Assembly: GCA_021789355.1 (NCBI GenBank)
Contig: JAJYJR010000321.1
Location: 1-6,818, forward strand
Reading direction: 5' to 3'
DNA length: 6,818 nucleotides
Source of the DNA: Chloroflexota bacterium
GTDB lineage: Bacteria; Chloroflexota; Limnocylindria; Limnocylindrales; CSP1-4
The translations under genes and the position numbers were made by a program. Below, one piece after another: positions 1-6,818 of this stretch; the first letter of the stretch is position 1, and each line of letters opens with the position of its first letter. The notes under the pieces are model-generated. The model was not told the origin of the DNA. It made no database searches and worked only from the letters and a program-made list of their open reading frames with translations.

Positions 1-316
1 GTCAGGGCAAGCCCTCTCGCCCCGACCAACCGGTTCACCTGCGGCCCCACTTCGGAGCTGTCTGTCGTCTGTGCCGGCGTCTCAGGCCCCACCTGATGGT
101 TGAAACGCTGACGATTCGGCCCTCCGCGACCCACTGAGCGTGGGACCTCGGCGCACAAGCAGGCCCTTCATCCTCCAGCGTGTGCTGCTCGGGCCATCTC
201 CTCCTCACAGATGCTCAGCCGGCATCCCCGCGGCGGACACGGCGCGCTGGTGCCGGCCGCGAGCCCAGGTGGAGCCCGCCGTCCGCACCGGTGCCGGTGG
301 CGTCTGCCCGACTCGC
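1..316. other. Left flank with no supported gene
   Basis: I see no convincing gene, RNA gene or mobile-element end here. On the plus strand, the frame entering from the left edge that starts at base 3 stays open for 44 codons and stops at 133-135 (TGA). It has moderate G/C at third positions (about 75 percent) and could be the tail of an upstream gene, but the peptide is not recognisable. The other two plus frames close at about base 100. The minus frames contain scattered stops and their peptides look like noise. A short hairpin (CCCAC at 130-134, GTGGG at 140-144) is too small to interpret. The stretch is best read as the 3' flank of the minus-strand SIR2 gene, possibly with the end of a neighbour. 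Confidence 0.5.
286..299 (-). terminator. Possible weak GC hairpin after the SIR2 gene
   Basis: Bases 286-299 form an inverted repeat, CACCGG-TG-CCGGTG, about 17 bases past the stop codon of the minus-strand gene. The transcript could fold into a short, very GC-rich hairpin. There is no run of U after it, and the two-base spacer means the inner pair must open to form a loop. In high-GC bacteria, terminators without a U tract are proposed to exist, so the position is suggestive. Chance is quite likely in sequence this rich in G and C. Confidence 0.15.
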
Positions 317-3085
317 CTACCTTCGCCGTCGCCGGCCCTTGTCGGCCGACTTCCGCTGCTTGGCTAGGGTCCTCGCTCGGCGTGCCTTCTCCGCGGCATC
401 AAGCTCCTGCAGGCGGGACCGTTCTCGTTCGGTCAGTCGCCGGGTTTCCTGTGCGTTCTCGCGCGCTGCTCGTTCACGGTCCAGCTCCGCTTGAAGCTCC
501 TCAGCCTTCATCGCGTAGTACGGCTTCTCTGCGACCATGAGGTCGAGGTCGTCGAGGTCCCGGAGGGCTTCCAGGGACTCCTGACCCCAACGAGCTGTAA
601 CGAGTTGGTGGTAGCTCGCGAGTTCCTCGGTCAGCCGCTCCTTCGATGCCTCGATGGCGGGATGAAAGGCGAGCCTAAGCTGGTTCCTGTCGACGACGGC
701 AAGTCCTCGGTCGGCCAGTTCGGCGAGCAACCCGTCGACGAGACCCGCGAGCTCATCAGGCGTGGATGGAACGAGCGAATTGATCCACTGGAGGACGGTG
801 CCGGGGCGCATAGCTGGCGTACCGCCCTTCGCCATGTCCTCGATGCCGCGCATGGGAGACATGAAGAAGGCGGTGTCCAGCTCGTTCCCGTCCAACGTCA
901 AGGTGCCCGCGCGGACCGCCTCGACAATAACGAGCGCCTCGGCCTCAGCGCGCACCTGCCGTTCGTGTCGGTAGCTGTTGCCAGCCTTCCGCATGCGTGT
1001 GAGCTCTTCTTCGCTCTCCTCAACGTCGGTCCACAGCGCTTCATCGAAGCCATGCCACTCGTCGAATGCGAGGCACGGGATGCCAGCGCGGGCGATCGCC
1101 TTGCGGAAGGCCTCATCTGACGCGGAGCCGGCCCCGGTACCGACCGCCGACTCTAGGTACTCTCGGAACTCTGCCACTTGCCCGGCGGCCACCTCTGCGA
1201 GGAACCCCTGGACAAACTGGTTAGTCCTGAAGCCGGCTCGGCCGGACGCGACCATCGCGCCGCGAGCATCGAGCTTGGCGTGATCATGCGCCCAACGAGC
1301 GTGTTCGGCTACCTCCGTCGCAATCTTGTCGGTCGTTGCGACGGGCGCACCGAGGTGATGCAGCCGATCCATCAGCAGACGGGCGGCAGCCCACCCGCCG
1401 CTGGATCGTGCCAGCAGGTGGATGAGCGTGACGGCGTCAATGAGGAACAGCGTCCGCCTGAGATCATCCATACGCGCACGCAGTGCGTCGGGATCGAGCC
1501 CAAGGAGGTGCACGCCGAAGCGCGCCTGGAGGGCGGACCCCAAGTAGGCGAGCTCGTCCCCGTCGCGGGTCGCCAGCACGTCCTCAACCAGACGTACGAG
1601 GGCGCGTGCCTCGGCATCTCCCTCAAGCTGCGCCATGAACTGCGGCAAGGCCTGAAGCAGCGCCACCATGTGGAACTGCTGGATGTCCCCGGATTGGGCG
1701 AGAGCCTGCGCAACACCCACCGCGCGGCGTTCGACGCACTCCTTGAGGAATGCCTCGGCTGCACCCGCGACGCGAGCGCACGATGGCTCCGCGTCGCCAA
1801 TGATCTGGATGGCACGGTCGCGCAGTGACGCCCTGAACTTCTGGACAAGAAGCTCCGCATTGGCGGCATGCTCGTTGACGAGATCGAGGCCGGCAGGCAG
1901 CAACCGGACACGCCGACCGCCACCCTGGATGGCTTCCGCGCCGACAAGCCCTTCGCTCATCAGCTCGCGGAGGCACGTCTTCACCGCTTCGCTCGCGCCC
2001 TCACGTGCAGTCTTGAAGTCCGCGTCGCTGAAGAGTCGAGCCTTCTCCTCCAGATCCCTGATCAGGTCTTCATCCGTTCTGGTCTGGTCGTGGCCAAGAA
2101 GTGAAAGCACCCGCGCACGAAGCAGGAGCTGGATAACGTCGTGGTCGATCCTTACGCCCCGCCGCAATACGAGGGCGTTGAACACCATGAGTCCCGTGGT
2201 CTCCGGGTCGTAGCTCGGGACGGGCCGACCTGGCTGGCCGAACTTCAGCGTGCGCTTGATGACGAACGACCCGTACGCCTCCAGCGTCGGAACGAGTGCT
2301 CGGTGGGAGCCGTCGGCTCTGGGGTAGGGAACGGTGTCGACGTTGAACTCCTCGAGCATCTCGATTCGCTCGTTCTCGGCGGCGTCCCTCAGGAACGCGA
2401 AGGCGGGGCGGGCGGGGCTGCAGTAGTGCCTGGTGAGCTTGAACAGCCTCTGCAGCTCGGCGTCCTTGAACGAGAAGCCGAAGAACACGACGCGGTGGTG
2501 CTGGAGGAACGCCCTCAGCTGGTTCGCCAGTGGCGATCCCTCGAGGTACAGGTCGTCATAGTCCTTCATCGTCAGAATCAGCCGTCCGGCAGGCTCGGGA
2601 TGCTCCAGCGAGCCATGGACATGCCATATGAGGTTGGACGCGCCTCCGGACACCTTCCGGATCTCGTCGGCGGCGTTCCCGACCGACACCCACCCGCGTG
2701 TCTTCGGGCGAAGGGCACTTTCGATCAGCGAGTCGTAGTTCGTCGTGATGTACCCGGCGAACGGCCAGTCCGAGACGAGGTCCAGGGCACGTCCCGGACG
2801 TCGAGGGGCCCCGGCCAAGATCTCCCTGACGTGCGCCTCCAGCGCGGGGCGGCCTATCACCGCCTCGATCGCCCCAAGACACCGCGGCCAGTCCTGGTCT
2901 TGACGTCCTCGGCCGTACGACTTTGTCGCCTCGACGGTTGTCAGAGTGTCGCCAGCCAGACGACCGGTGATCCCGTCGACTAGCTGCTCCCAGCCCGGCA
3001 ACCCCGCTTCCGCCGACAGCCCCGAGCCGACGAACGCCCACGCCTGCCCGGAGTTGACAAGCTCGATCAGGTCCGTTCGGAGCAT
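317..3085 (-). CDS. SIR2-domain defence-like protein with PIN-like region and basic coiled-coil tail
   Basis: A 922-residue protein. The N-terminal region (about 1-280) is a SIR2-like NAD-binding domain. Visible motifs are GSGLSAEAG at 20-28, ITTNYD at 113-118 (likely catalytic N116), HVHG at 155-158 (likely catalytic H157) and GFSFKD at 203-208. No paired Cys zinc ribbon is present, unlike deacetylase sirtuins and like the NAD-degrading SIR2 domains of ThsA and DSR2. Residues about 361-405 resemble a winged helix, followed by helices. Residues about 546-770 look PIN-like: LFLIDAVTLIHLLA with D550, TTDKIATEVAEHA with E591, an acidic patch at E714/E716, then FFMSPMRGIED. The tail (about 852-915) is a charged coiled coil ending KGRRRRR. 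There is no P-loop, so it is not a STAND protein. The ATG at 3085 is chosen because GAGGGA lies 6 bases upstream and SIR2 homology begins there. It is divergent from hsdM. Likely cytoplasmic. SIR2 assignment is firm; NADase activity, nuclease activity and phage defence are inferred. Confidence 0.9.
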   Translation of the reverse strand: MLRTDLIELVNSGQAWAFVGSGLSAEAGLPGWEQLVDGITGRLAGDTLTTVEATKSYGRGRQDQDWPRCLGAIEAVIGRPALEAHVREILAGAPRRPGRALDLVSDWPFAGYITTNYDSLIESALRPKTRGWVSVGNAADEIRKVSGGASNLIWHVHGSLEHPEPAGRLILTMKDYDDLYLEGSPLANQLRAFLQHHRVVFFGFSFKDAELQRLFKLTRHYCSPARPAFAFLRDAAENERIEMLEEFNVDTVPYPRADGSHRALVPTLEAYGSFVIKRTLKFGQPGRPVPSYDPETTGLMVFNALVLRRGVRIDHDVIQLLLRARVLSLLGHDQTRTDEDLIRDLEEKARLFSDADFKTAREGASEAVKTCLRELMSEGLVGAEAIQGGGRRVRLLPAGLDLVNEHAANAELLVQKFRASLRDRAIQIIGDAEPSCARVAGAAEAFLKECVERRAVGVAQALAQSGDIQQFHMVALLQALPQFMAQLEGDAEARALVRLVEDVLATRDGDELAYLGSALQARFGVHLLGLDPDALRARMDDLRRTLFLIDAVTLIHLLARSSGGWAAARLLMDRLHHLGAPVATTDKIATEVAEHARWAHDHAKLDARGAMVASGRAGFRTNQFVQGFLAEVAAGQVAEFREYLESAVGTGAGSASDEAFRKAIARAGIPCLAFDEWHGFDEALWTDVEESEEELTRMRKAGNSYRHERQVRAEAEALVIVEAVRAGTLTLDGNELDTAFFMSPMRGIEDMAKGGTPAMRPGTVLQWINSLVPSTPDELAGLVDGLLAELADRGLAVVDRNQLRLAFHPAIEASKERLTEELASYHQLVTARWGQESLEALRDLDDLDLMVAEKPYYAMKAEELQAELDRERAARENAQETRRLTERERSRLQELDAAEKARRARTLAKQRKSADKGRRRRR

Positions 3086-3091
3086 CGGTGG

Positions 3092-3097
3092 TCCCTC
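3092..3097 (-). promoter_or_regulatory. Ribosome binding site of the SIR2 gene
   Basis: On the minus strand the sequence reads GAGGGA, then six bases (CCACCG), then ATG at 3085. This is a good Shine-Dalgarno match at normal spacing. It decides the start over the in-frame ATG at 3124 and the much longer open frame reaching 3454, which would run into hsdM. Confidence 0.7.
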
Positions 3098-3189
3098 GAG
3101 TTCTGCTGGCCACGAGCCTAGCATCGCCGCAGCACCCAAGGTGTGAACAGGCGCGACCCGACACGGTGGCCCCGGCCGGAGGCAAGGCC

Positions 3190-3222
3190 AGAGCACACGG
3201 CACGCTCCGCGCCGTGTGCTCT
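3190..3222. repeat. Perfect 12-bp inverted repeat in the divergent promoter region
   Basis: AGAGCACACGGC (3190-3201) and GCCGTGTGCTCT (3211-3222) are exact reverse complements separated by nine bases. After one mismatch the spacer can add two more pairs (CG/CG around CTC). There is no T tract on either side, so it does not look like a classical terminator. Its position ends 10 bases before the possible hsdM -10 hexamer, as expected for an operator bound by a dimeric regulator. In RNA it could also form a stable leader hairpin if transcription starts further upstream. The arms are seen directly; the role is inferred. Confidence 0.7.
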
Positions 3223-3258
3223 CCCGTGCAGTACAGTCCGGTTGAACGGCCAGCGCGC

Positions 3259-3265
3259 GGGAGGG
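3259..3265 (+). promoter_or_regulatory. Ribosome binding site of hsdM
   Basis: GGGAGGG contains the core GGAGG at 3260-3264, ten bases before ATG at 3275. The in-frame TTG at 3269 would be only four bases away, too close for efficient initiation, so the site supports the ATG start. Confidence 0.7.
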
Positions 3266-3274
3266 TGATTGCGC

Positions 3275-4834
3275 ATGCCACGCGGGCACGGTAATGGCAA
3301 CGGGCCAGCGGCAACCCGCGAACTGGGTTTCGAGCGCCAGCTGTGGGCCGCCGCCGACGCCCTGCGCAACAACATGGATGCGGCCGAGTACAAGCACGTC
3401 GTCCTCGGCCTGATCTTCCTCAAGTACATCAGCGACGCGTTCGAGGCGAAGCACGCCGCGCTCGAAGCCGCGCGCACCGAGGGTGCCGACCCTGAGGATC
3501 CCGACGAGTACCGCGCGGAGAGCATCTTCTGGGTGCCCAAAGAGGCCCGCTGGTCACACCTGAAGGCGAGCGCCCCGCAGCCCACCATCGGCACACTCGT
3601 CGACGACGCGATGAGCGCCATCGAGCGCGACAACCCGACCCTGAAGGGCGTGCTGCCCAAGGACTACGCGCGACCGGGGCTCGACAAGCAGCGCCTGGGT
3701 CAGCTGATCAACCTCGTCTCGGACATCGGCCTGGGCAGCCCGGCCGACCGGGCCAAGGACGTCCTGGGTCGCGTCTACGAGTACTTCCTCGCCCAGTTCG
3801 CCAGCGCCGAGGGGAAGAAGGGCGGCCAGTTCTACACCCCCAGCCACGTCGTGCGCGTGCTGGTCGAGATGCTGGCCCCCTACCGGGGCCGCGTGTACGA
3901 CCCCTGCTGCGGTTCGGGCGGCATGTTCGTCTCGAGCGAGAAGTTCATCGAGGCCCACCAGGGGCGCGTGGGCGACATCAGCATCTACGGCCAGGAGTCG
4001 AACTACACCACCTGGCGCCTGGCCAAGATGAACCTCGCCATTCGCGGCATCGATGCCCAGATCGCCCACGGCGACACGTTCCACAACGACCGCCACCCCG
4101 ACTTGAAGGCCGACTACGTGCTCGCCAATCCGCCCTTCAACGACTCCGACTGGCGGGGCGAGTCGCTGCGCGATGACAAGCGCTGGGTGTACGGGGCCCC
4201 GCCGGCGGGCAACGCGAACTTCGCCTGGGTACAGCACTTCATCAGCCATCTCGCCCCCACCGGAATCGCCGGCTTCGTGCTCGCCAACGGCTCGATGTCC
4301 GCCAACCAGTCGGGCGAAGGCGAGATCCGGCGCAACATGGTCGAGGCCGACCTCGTCGACTGCATGGTGGCGCTCCCTGGGCAGCTCTTCTACTCGACGC
4401 AGATCCCGGTCTGTCTCTGGTTCCTCGCGCGCGACAAGCGCAACGGCCGATTCCGGGACCGGCGCGGCGAGACGCTGTTCATCGACGCCCGCTCGCTGGG
4501 CACGCTGGTGGATCGGACCCACCGCGAACTCACGGACGAGGATGTCACCAAGGTGGCAGGGGCCTATCACGCCTGGCGGGGCGATCCCGGTGCCGGCGAC
4601 TACGCCGATGAGCCCGGTTTCTGCAAGGCGGCCACGCTCGAGGAGATCCGCAGCCACGGCCACGTCCTGACGCCCGGCCGGTATGTCGGCGCCGCGGCGG
4701 TCGAGGACGACGACGAGCCGTTCGACGAGAAGATGCGCCGACTGACTGCGACGCTCCGCGAGCAGCACGTTGAGGCCGCTCGTCTCGATGCTCTCATCAC
4801 CGCCAACCTGCGGGAGCTCGGGTATGGCGAGTGA
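3275..4834 (+). CDS. hsdM: Type I restriction-modification methyltransferase subunit HsdM
   Basis: A 519-residue DNA adenine-N6 methyltransferase subunit. With HsdS it forms the methylase that marks host DNA using S-adenosylmethionine, and with HsdR the full restriction complex. The N-terminal helical HsdM domain (about 18-175) includes [13 protein letters not shown] and [26 protein letters not shown] at 183-193 leads into the catalytic domain. Motif I for SAM binding is [10 protein letters not shown] (209-218). Motif IV is NPPF (285-288), typical of N6-adenine enzymes of the gamma order. The C-terminal part (about 480-515) is a helical tail. Length is near that of type IC proteins such as EcoR124I HsdM (about 520 aa), and no key residue is missing. 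The ATG at 3275 is preferred over TTG at 3269 because of the GGAGG spacing. The last 11 bases overlap hsdS, implying coupled translation. Confidence 0.97.
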   Translation: MPRGHGNGNGPAATRELGFERQLWAAADALRNNMDAAEYKHVVLGLIFLKYISDAFEAKHAALEAARTEGADPEDPDEYRAESIFWVPKEARWSHLKASAPQPTIGTLVDDAMSAIERDNPTLKGVLPKDYARPGLDKQRLGQLINLVSDIGLGSPADRAKDVLGRVYEYFLAQFASAEGKKGGQFYTPSHVVRVLVEMLAPYRGRVYDPCCGSGGMFVSSEKFIEAHQGRVGDISIYGQESNYTTWRLAKMNLAIRGIDAQIAHGDTFHNDRHPDLKADYVLANPPFNDSDWRGESLRDDKRWVYGAPPAGNANFAWVQHFISHLAPTGIAGFVLANGSMSANQSGEGEIRRNMVEADLVDCMVALPGQLFYSTQIPVCLWFLARDKRNGRFRDRRGETLFIDARSLGTLVDRTHRELTDEDVTKVAGAYHAWRGDPGAGDYADEPGFCKAATLEEIRSHGHVLTPGRYVGAAAVEDDDEPFDEKMRRLTATLREQHVEAARLDALITANLRELGYGE

Positions 4835-6152
4835 GTGGGGCGCCGCGCCGCTCGGCGACCTGGTCGACGACATACTCGACCGACGGGGCGTCACGCCACT
4901 CAAGCTCGGCTCTGACTTCGTGTCCAATGGCCATCGAGTGATCTCGGCCAAGCTGGTCAATTCGGGGAGCATCAACCTCGATGCCGACGAGCCCAGGTTC
5001 GTCGACCACGCGACTTACCTGCGGTGGATGCGCACGCCCCTGCTCGCCGATGACGTCATCCTTACGTCCGAGGCGCCTCTCGGTGAGGTCGCGTACCTCA
5101 CGACACCCAATGACTGGGTCCTCGGCCAACGCTTGTTCGCTATCCGCACGGATAAGCGCCGGCTCCATGGGCGCTTCCTCTACTACGCCCTCCAGTCCGA
5201 CGCGATGAGCCACGAGCTGCAGTCCCGGGCGACCGGAACCACGGCACAAGGGATTCGACAGTCCGAACTCCGGCTTGTCCAGGTCCCGCTGCCGCCGCTC
5301 GACGAGCAGCTAGCCATCTCCCGCATCCTCGGCGCACTTGACGACAAGATCGAGCGGAACCGGCAGATGAGCCAGACGCTTGAGGCGACGGCACGAGCCC
5401 TCTTCAAGTCATGGTTCGTTGATTTCGGTCCCGTCCGTGCCAAGGTCGAAGGCCGCGATCCGGGTCTGCCGTCCCATCTCGCCGGCCTGTTTCCCGACTC
5501 CTTCGAGGGATCCGAGTTAGGAGAGATCCCGACGGGGTGGAGCATCCGAAACCTTGACGAGATCGCACGGTTCCTCAACGGACTCGCGCTGCAGAGGTAC
5601 CCGCCTGCGGCAGATCATTCCCTACCTGTCATCAAGATTGCGCAGCTGCACTCCGGCAGTACCGCCGATGCGGACAGAGCATCTGCGGACCTCGAGCCCG
5701 CCTTCATCGTGGATGATGGAGACGTCCTGTTCTCCTGGTCGGGTTCATTGGAGTGCGTCCTGTGGGCTGGTGGCCGAGGTGCCCTGAACCAGCACCTCTT
5801 CAAGGTGACGTCGTCGGCGTTCCCCAAGTGGCTGTACTACCTCTGGATCGCTCATCACCTGGAAGACTTCCGAGGCATCGCGGCAGGGAAGGCGACGACG
5901 ATGGGTCACATCCAGCGACTTCATCTGTCGGAAGCAAAGGTGGTCCTCCCTCCCCCGAGACTTCTGCCACACCTCGACGCCGTGTTGGGTCCGCTCATCG
6001 AGCGGCTGTGGCGTGGTGGTGTCGAGTCTCGCACCCTCGCCGTCGTCCGTGACGCGCTCCTGCCGAAGCTGGTCTCGGGCGAGGTGCGGGTCAAGGGCGA
6101 TGACCGCCCGATGGAGGGCACAAACGAGCACCCCACGGCAGTCCCCTCGTGA
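4824..6152 (+). CDS. hsdS: Type I restriction-modification specificity subunit HsdS
   Basis: A 442-residue DNA-recognition subunit that gives the type I enzyme its two-part target sequence. Target-recognition domain 1 spans about 1-158 and includes [11 protein letters not shown] and [10 protein letters not shown]. The central conserved spacer (about 158-205) has [21 protein letters not shown] followed by [14 protein letters not shown]. Domain 2 spans about 232-376, with [29 protein letters not shown] and [14 protein letters not shown] second conserved helical spacer follows (about 376-420, ending [10 protein letters not shown]). The two recognition domains differ, so the two half-sites should differ too. 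The ATG at 4824 has GGGAG seven bases upstream, inside hsdM; an upstream in-frame ATG at 4770 lies deep in hsdM and is unlikely. The actual DNA target cannot be read from the sequence by eye. No simple repeats that would suggest phase variation are seen. Confidence 0.96.
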   Translation: MASEWGAAPLGDLVDDILDRRGVTPLKLGSDFVSNGHRVISAKLVNSGSINLDADEPRFVDHATYLRWMRTPLLADDVILTSEAPLGEVAYLTTPNDWVLGQRLFAIRTDKRRLHGRFLYYALQSDAMSHELQSRATGTTAQGIRQSELRLVQVPLPPLDEQLAISRILGALDDKIERNRQMSQTLEATARALFKSWFVDFGPVRAKVEGRDPGLPSHLAGLFPDSFEGSELGEIPTGWSIRNLDEIARFLNGLALQRYPPAADHSLPVIKIAQLHSGSTADADRASADLEPAFIVDDGDVLFSWSGSLECVLWAGGRGALNQHLFKVTSSAFPKWLYYLWIAHHLEDFRGIAAGKATTMGHIQRLHLSEAKVVLPPPRLLPHLDAVLGPLIERLWRGGVESRTLAVVRDALLPKLVSGEVRVKGDDRPMEGTNEHPTAVPS

Positions 6153-6818
6153 GCGGTCGCTTCACCGAGTCCGTCCTTGAAGATGCCGCACTCGCGTGGC
6201 TCGGGGCGCTCGGATACGAGATCCTCCACGGCCCCGAGATCGCGGTTGGCGAGCCAGCGGCCGAGCGAAGCGATCCCGGATACCGCGACGTTATCCTGGA
6301 GCGCCGCCTGCGCCAGGCGCTCGTGCGACTCAACCCCGATCTGCCGCCCGTGGCGCTCGACGACGCCTGTCGCAAGCTCACGCGCATCGATGCACCGAGC
6401 CTCCTCGCGCGCAACCGCGCGGTCCACCGCATGCTGGTCGACGGGGTCACCGTCGAGTACGCGCGAGCCGACGGGTCCATCGCCGGCGCGCAGGCGCGCG
6501 CGATCGATTTCGACCATCCGGATGCGAACGCCTGGGTCGCGGTCAACCAGTTCACGGTGGCGGAGGGCCAGCACACGCGCCGTCCCGACGTCCTCGTCTT
6601 CGTGAATGGGCTGCCGCTCGGGGTGATCGAGCTCAAGAACCCCGCCGACGAGCAGGCCACCGTCTGGTCGGCCTTCCATCAACTCGAGACTTACCAGGCC
6701 GAGATCCCGGCCCTCTTCGCCACCAACGAGGTGCTCGTCGCCTCCGACGGGACGCAGGCACGCATCGGCGCGCTCGGCGCGGGCCGCGAGTGGTTCAAGC
6801 CCTGGCGCACCATCGACG
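6149..6818 (+). CDS. hsdR: Type I restriction endonuclease subunit HsdR, 5' part (cut by window edge)
   Basis: The first 223 codons of the restriction and DNA-translocation subunit; full HsdR proteins are usually about 1000 residues, so most, including the helicase motor, lies outside. The visible part is the N-terminal nuclease domain. It opens with [21 protein letters not shown]. The PD-(D/E)xK site is [13 protein letters not shown] (D147) followed by IELKNP (E161, K163). The Q-x-x-x-Y motif found after this site in HsdR proteins is Q178-LET-Y182. All expected catalytic residues are present, so the nuclease looks intact. The GTG start at 6149 overlaps the hsdS stop as GTGA, and no clear ribosome site precedes it, so translation probably depends on ribosomes finishing hsdS. 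Confidence 0.95.
   Translation, partial: MSGRFTESVLEDAALAWLGALGYEILHGPEIAVGEPAAERSDPGYRDVILERRLRQALVRLNPDLPPVALDDACRKLTRIDAPSLLARNRAVHRMLVDGVTVEYARADGSIAGAQARAIDFDHPDANAWVAVNQFTVAEGQHTRRPDVLVFVNGLPLGVIELKNPADEQATVWSAFHQLETYQAEIPALFATNEVLVASDGTQARIGALGAGREWFKPWRTID

Larger units (their letters stand above)
3086..3274. promoter_or_regulatory. Divergent promoter region between SIR2 gene and hsdM
   Basis: This 189-base gap must hold the start signals for both transcripts, since the flanking genes point away from each other. Toward hsdM, TACAGT at 3232-3237 fits the loose TAnnnT -10 pattern, but no good -35 lies 16-18 bases before it. Toward the SIR2 gene, TAGGCT (read on the minus strand, 3120-3115) also fits TAnnnT, 29 bases before the start codon, again with a poor -35. 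A long inverted repeat lies between them, nearer to hsdM. That a promoter region exists follows from the layout. The exact hexamers are weak guesses. Confidence 0.5.

Overview
The window is high in G+C, with strongly G/C-biased third codon positions, one GTG start, and genes that overlap or abut. That fits a high-GC bacterium (an actinobacterium or a similar soil lineage). The sequence does not identify the species. It reads as part of a defence island: two gene blocks point away from each other from a short shared intergenic region.

Left block (minus strand, 317-3085): one large gene for a 922-residue protein with an N-terminal SIR2-type NAD-binding domain. The domain has the GSG loop, the TTNYD motif, HxHG and GFSxxD. 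It lacks sirtuin zinc cysteines, as in anti-phage SIR2 NADases. The rest is unlike ordinary sirtuins: a probable winged-helix stretch, a helical region, a segment that I read as a degenerate PIN-like nuclease fold, and a charged coiled-coil tail ending in five arginines. There is no P-loop, so it is not an Avs/STAND-type SIR2 protein. This is the most interesting object here. The 316 bases beyond its stop hold no gene I can support.

Middle (3086-3274): a divergent intergenic region of 189 bases. It carries a perfect 12-bp inverted repeat (3190-3222), a weak -10-like hexamer in each direction, and a good ribosome binding site for each flanking gene.

Right block (plus strand, 3275 to the right edge): a type I restriction-modification operon in the order hsdM-hsdS-hsdR. 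HsdM (519 aa) has the complete adenine methyltransferase motifs DPCCGSGG and NPPF. HsdS (442 aa) has two different target-recognition domains, each followed by a conserved helical spacer. HsdR is cut by the window edge after 223 codons, but its PD-(D/E)xK nuclease site is visible. The genes overlap by 11 bp (hsdM/hsdS) and 4 bp (hsdS/hsdR), which implies one transcript and coupled translation.

Together the layout suggests layered immunity. The type I enzyme methylates host DNA and cuts unmodified DNA. The divergent SIR2 protein may act as a second line, perhaps abortive infection by NAD depletion. That functional link is inference from adjacency and domain content.
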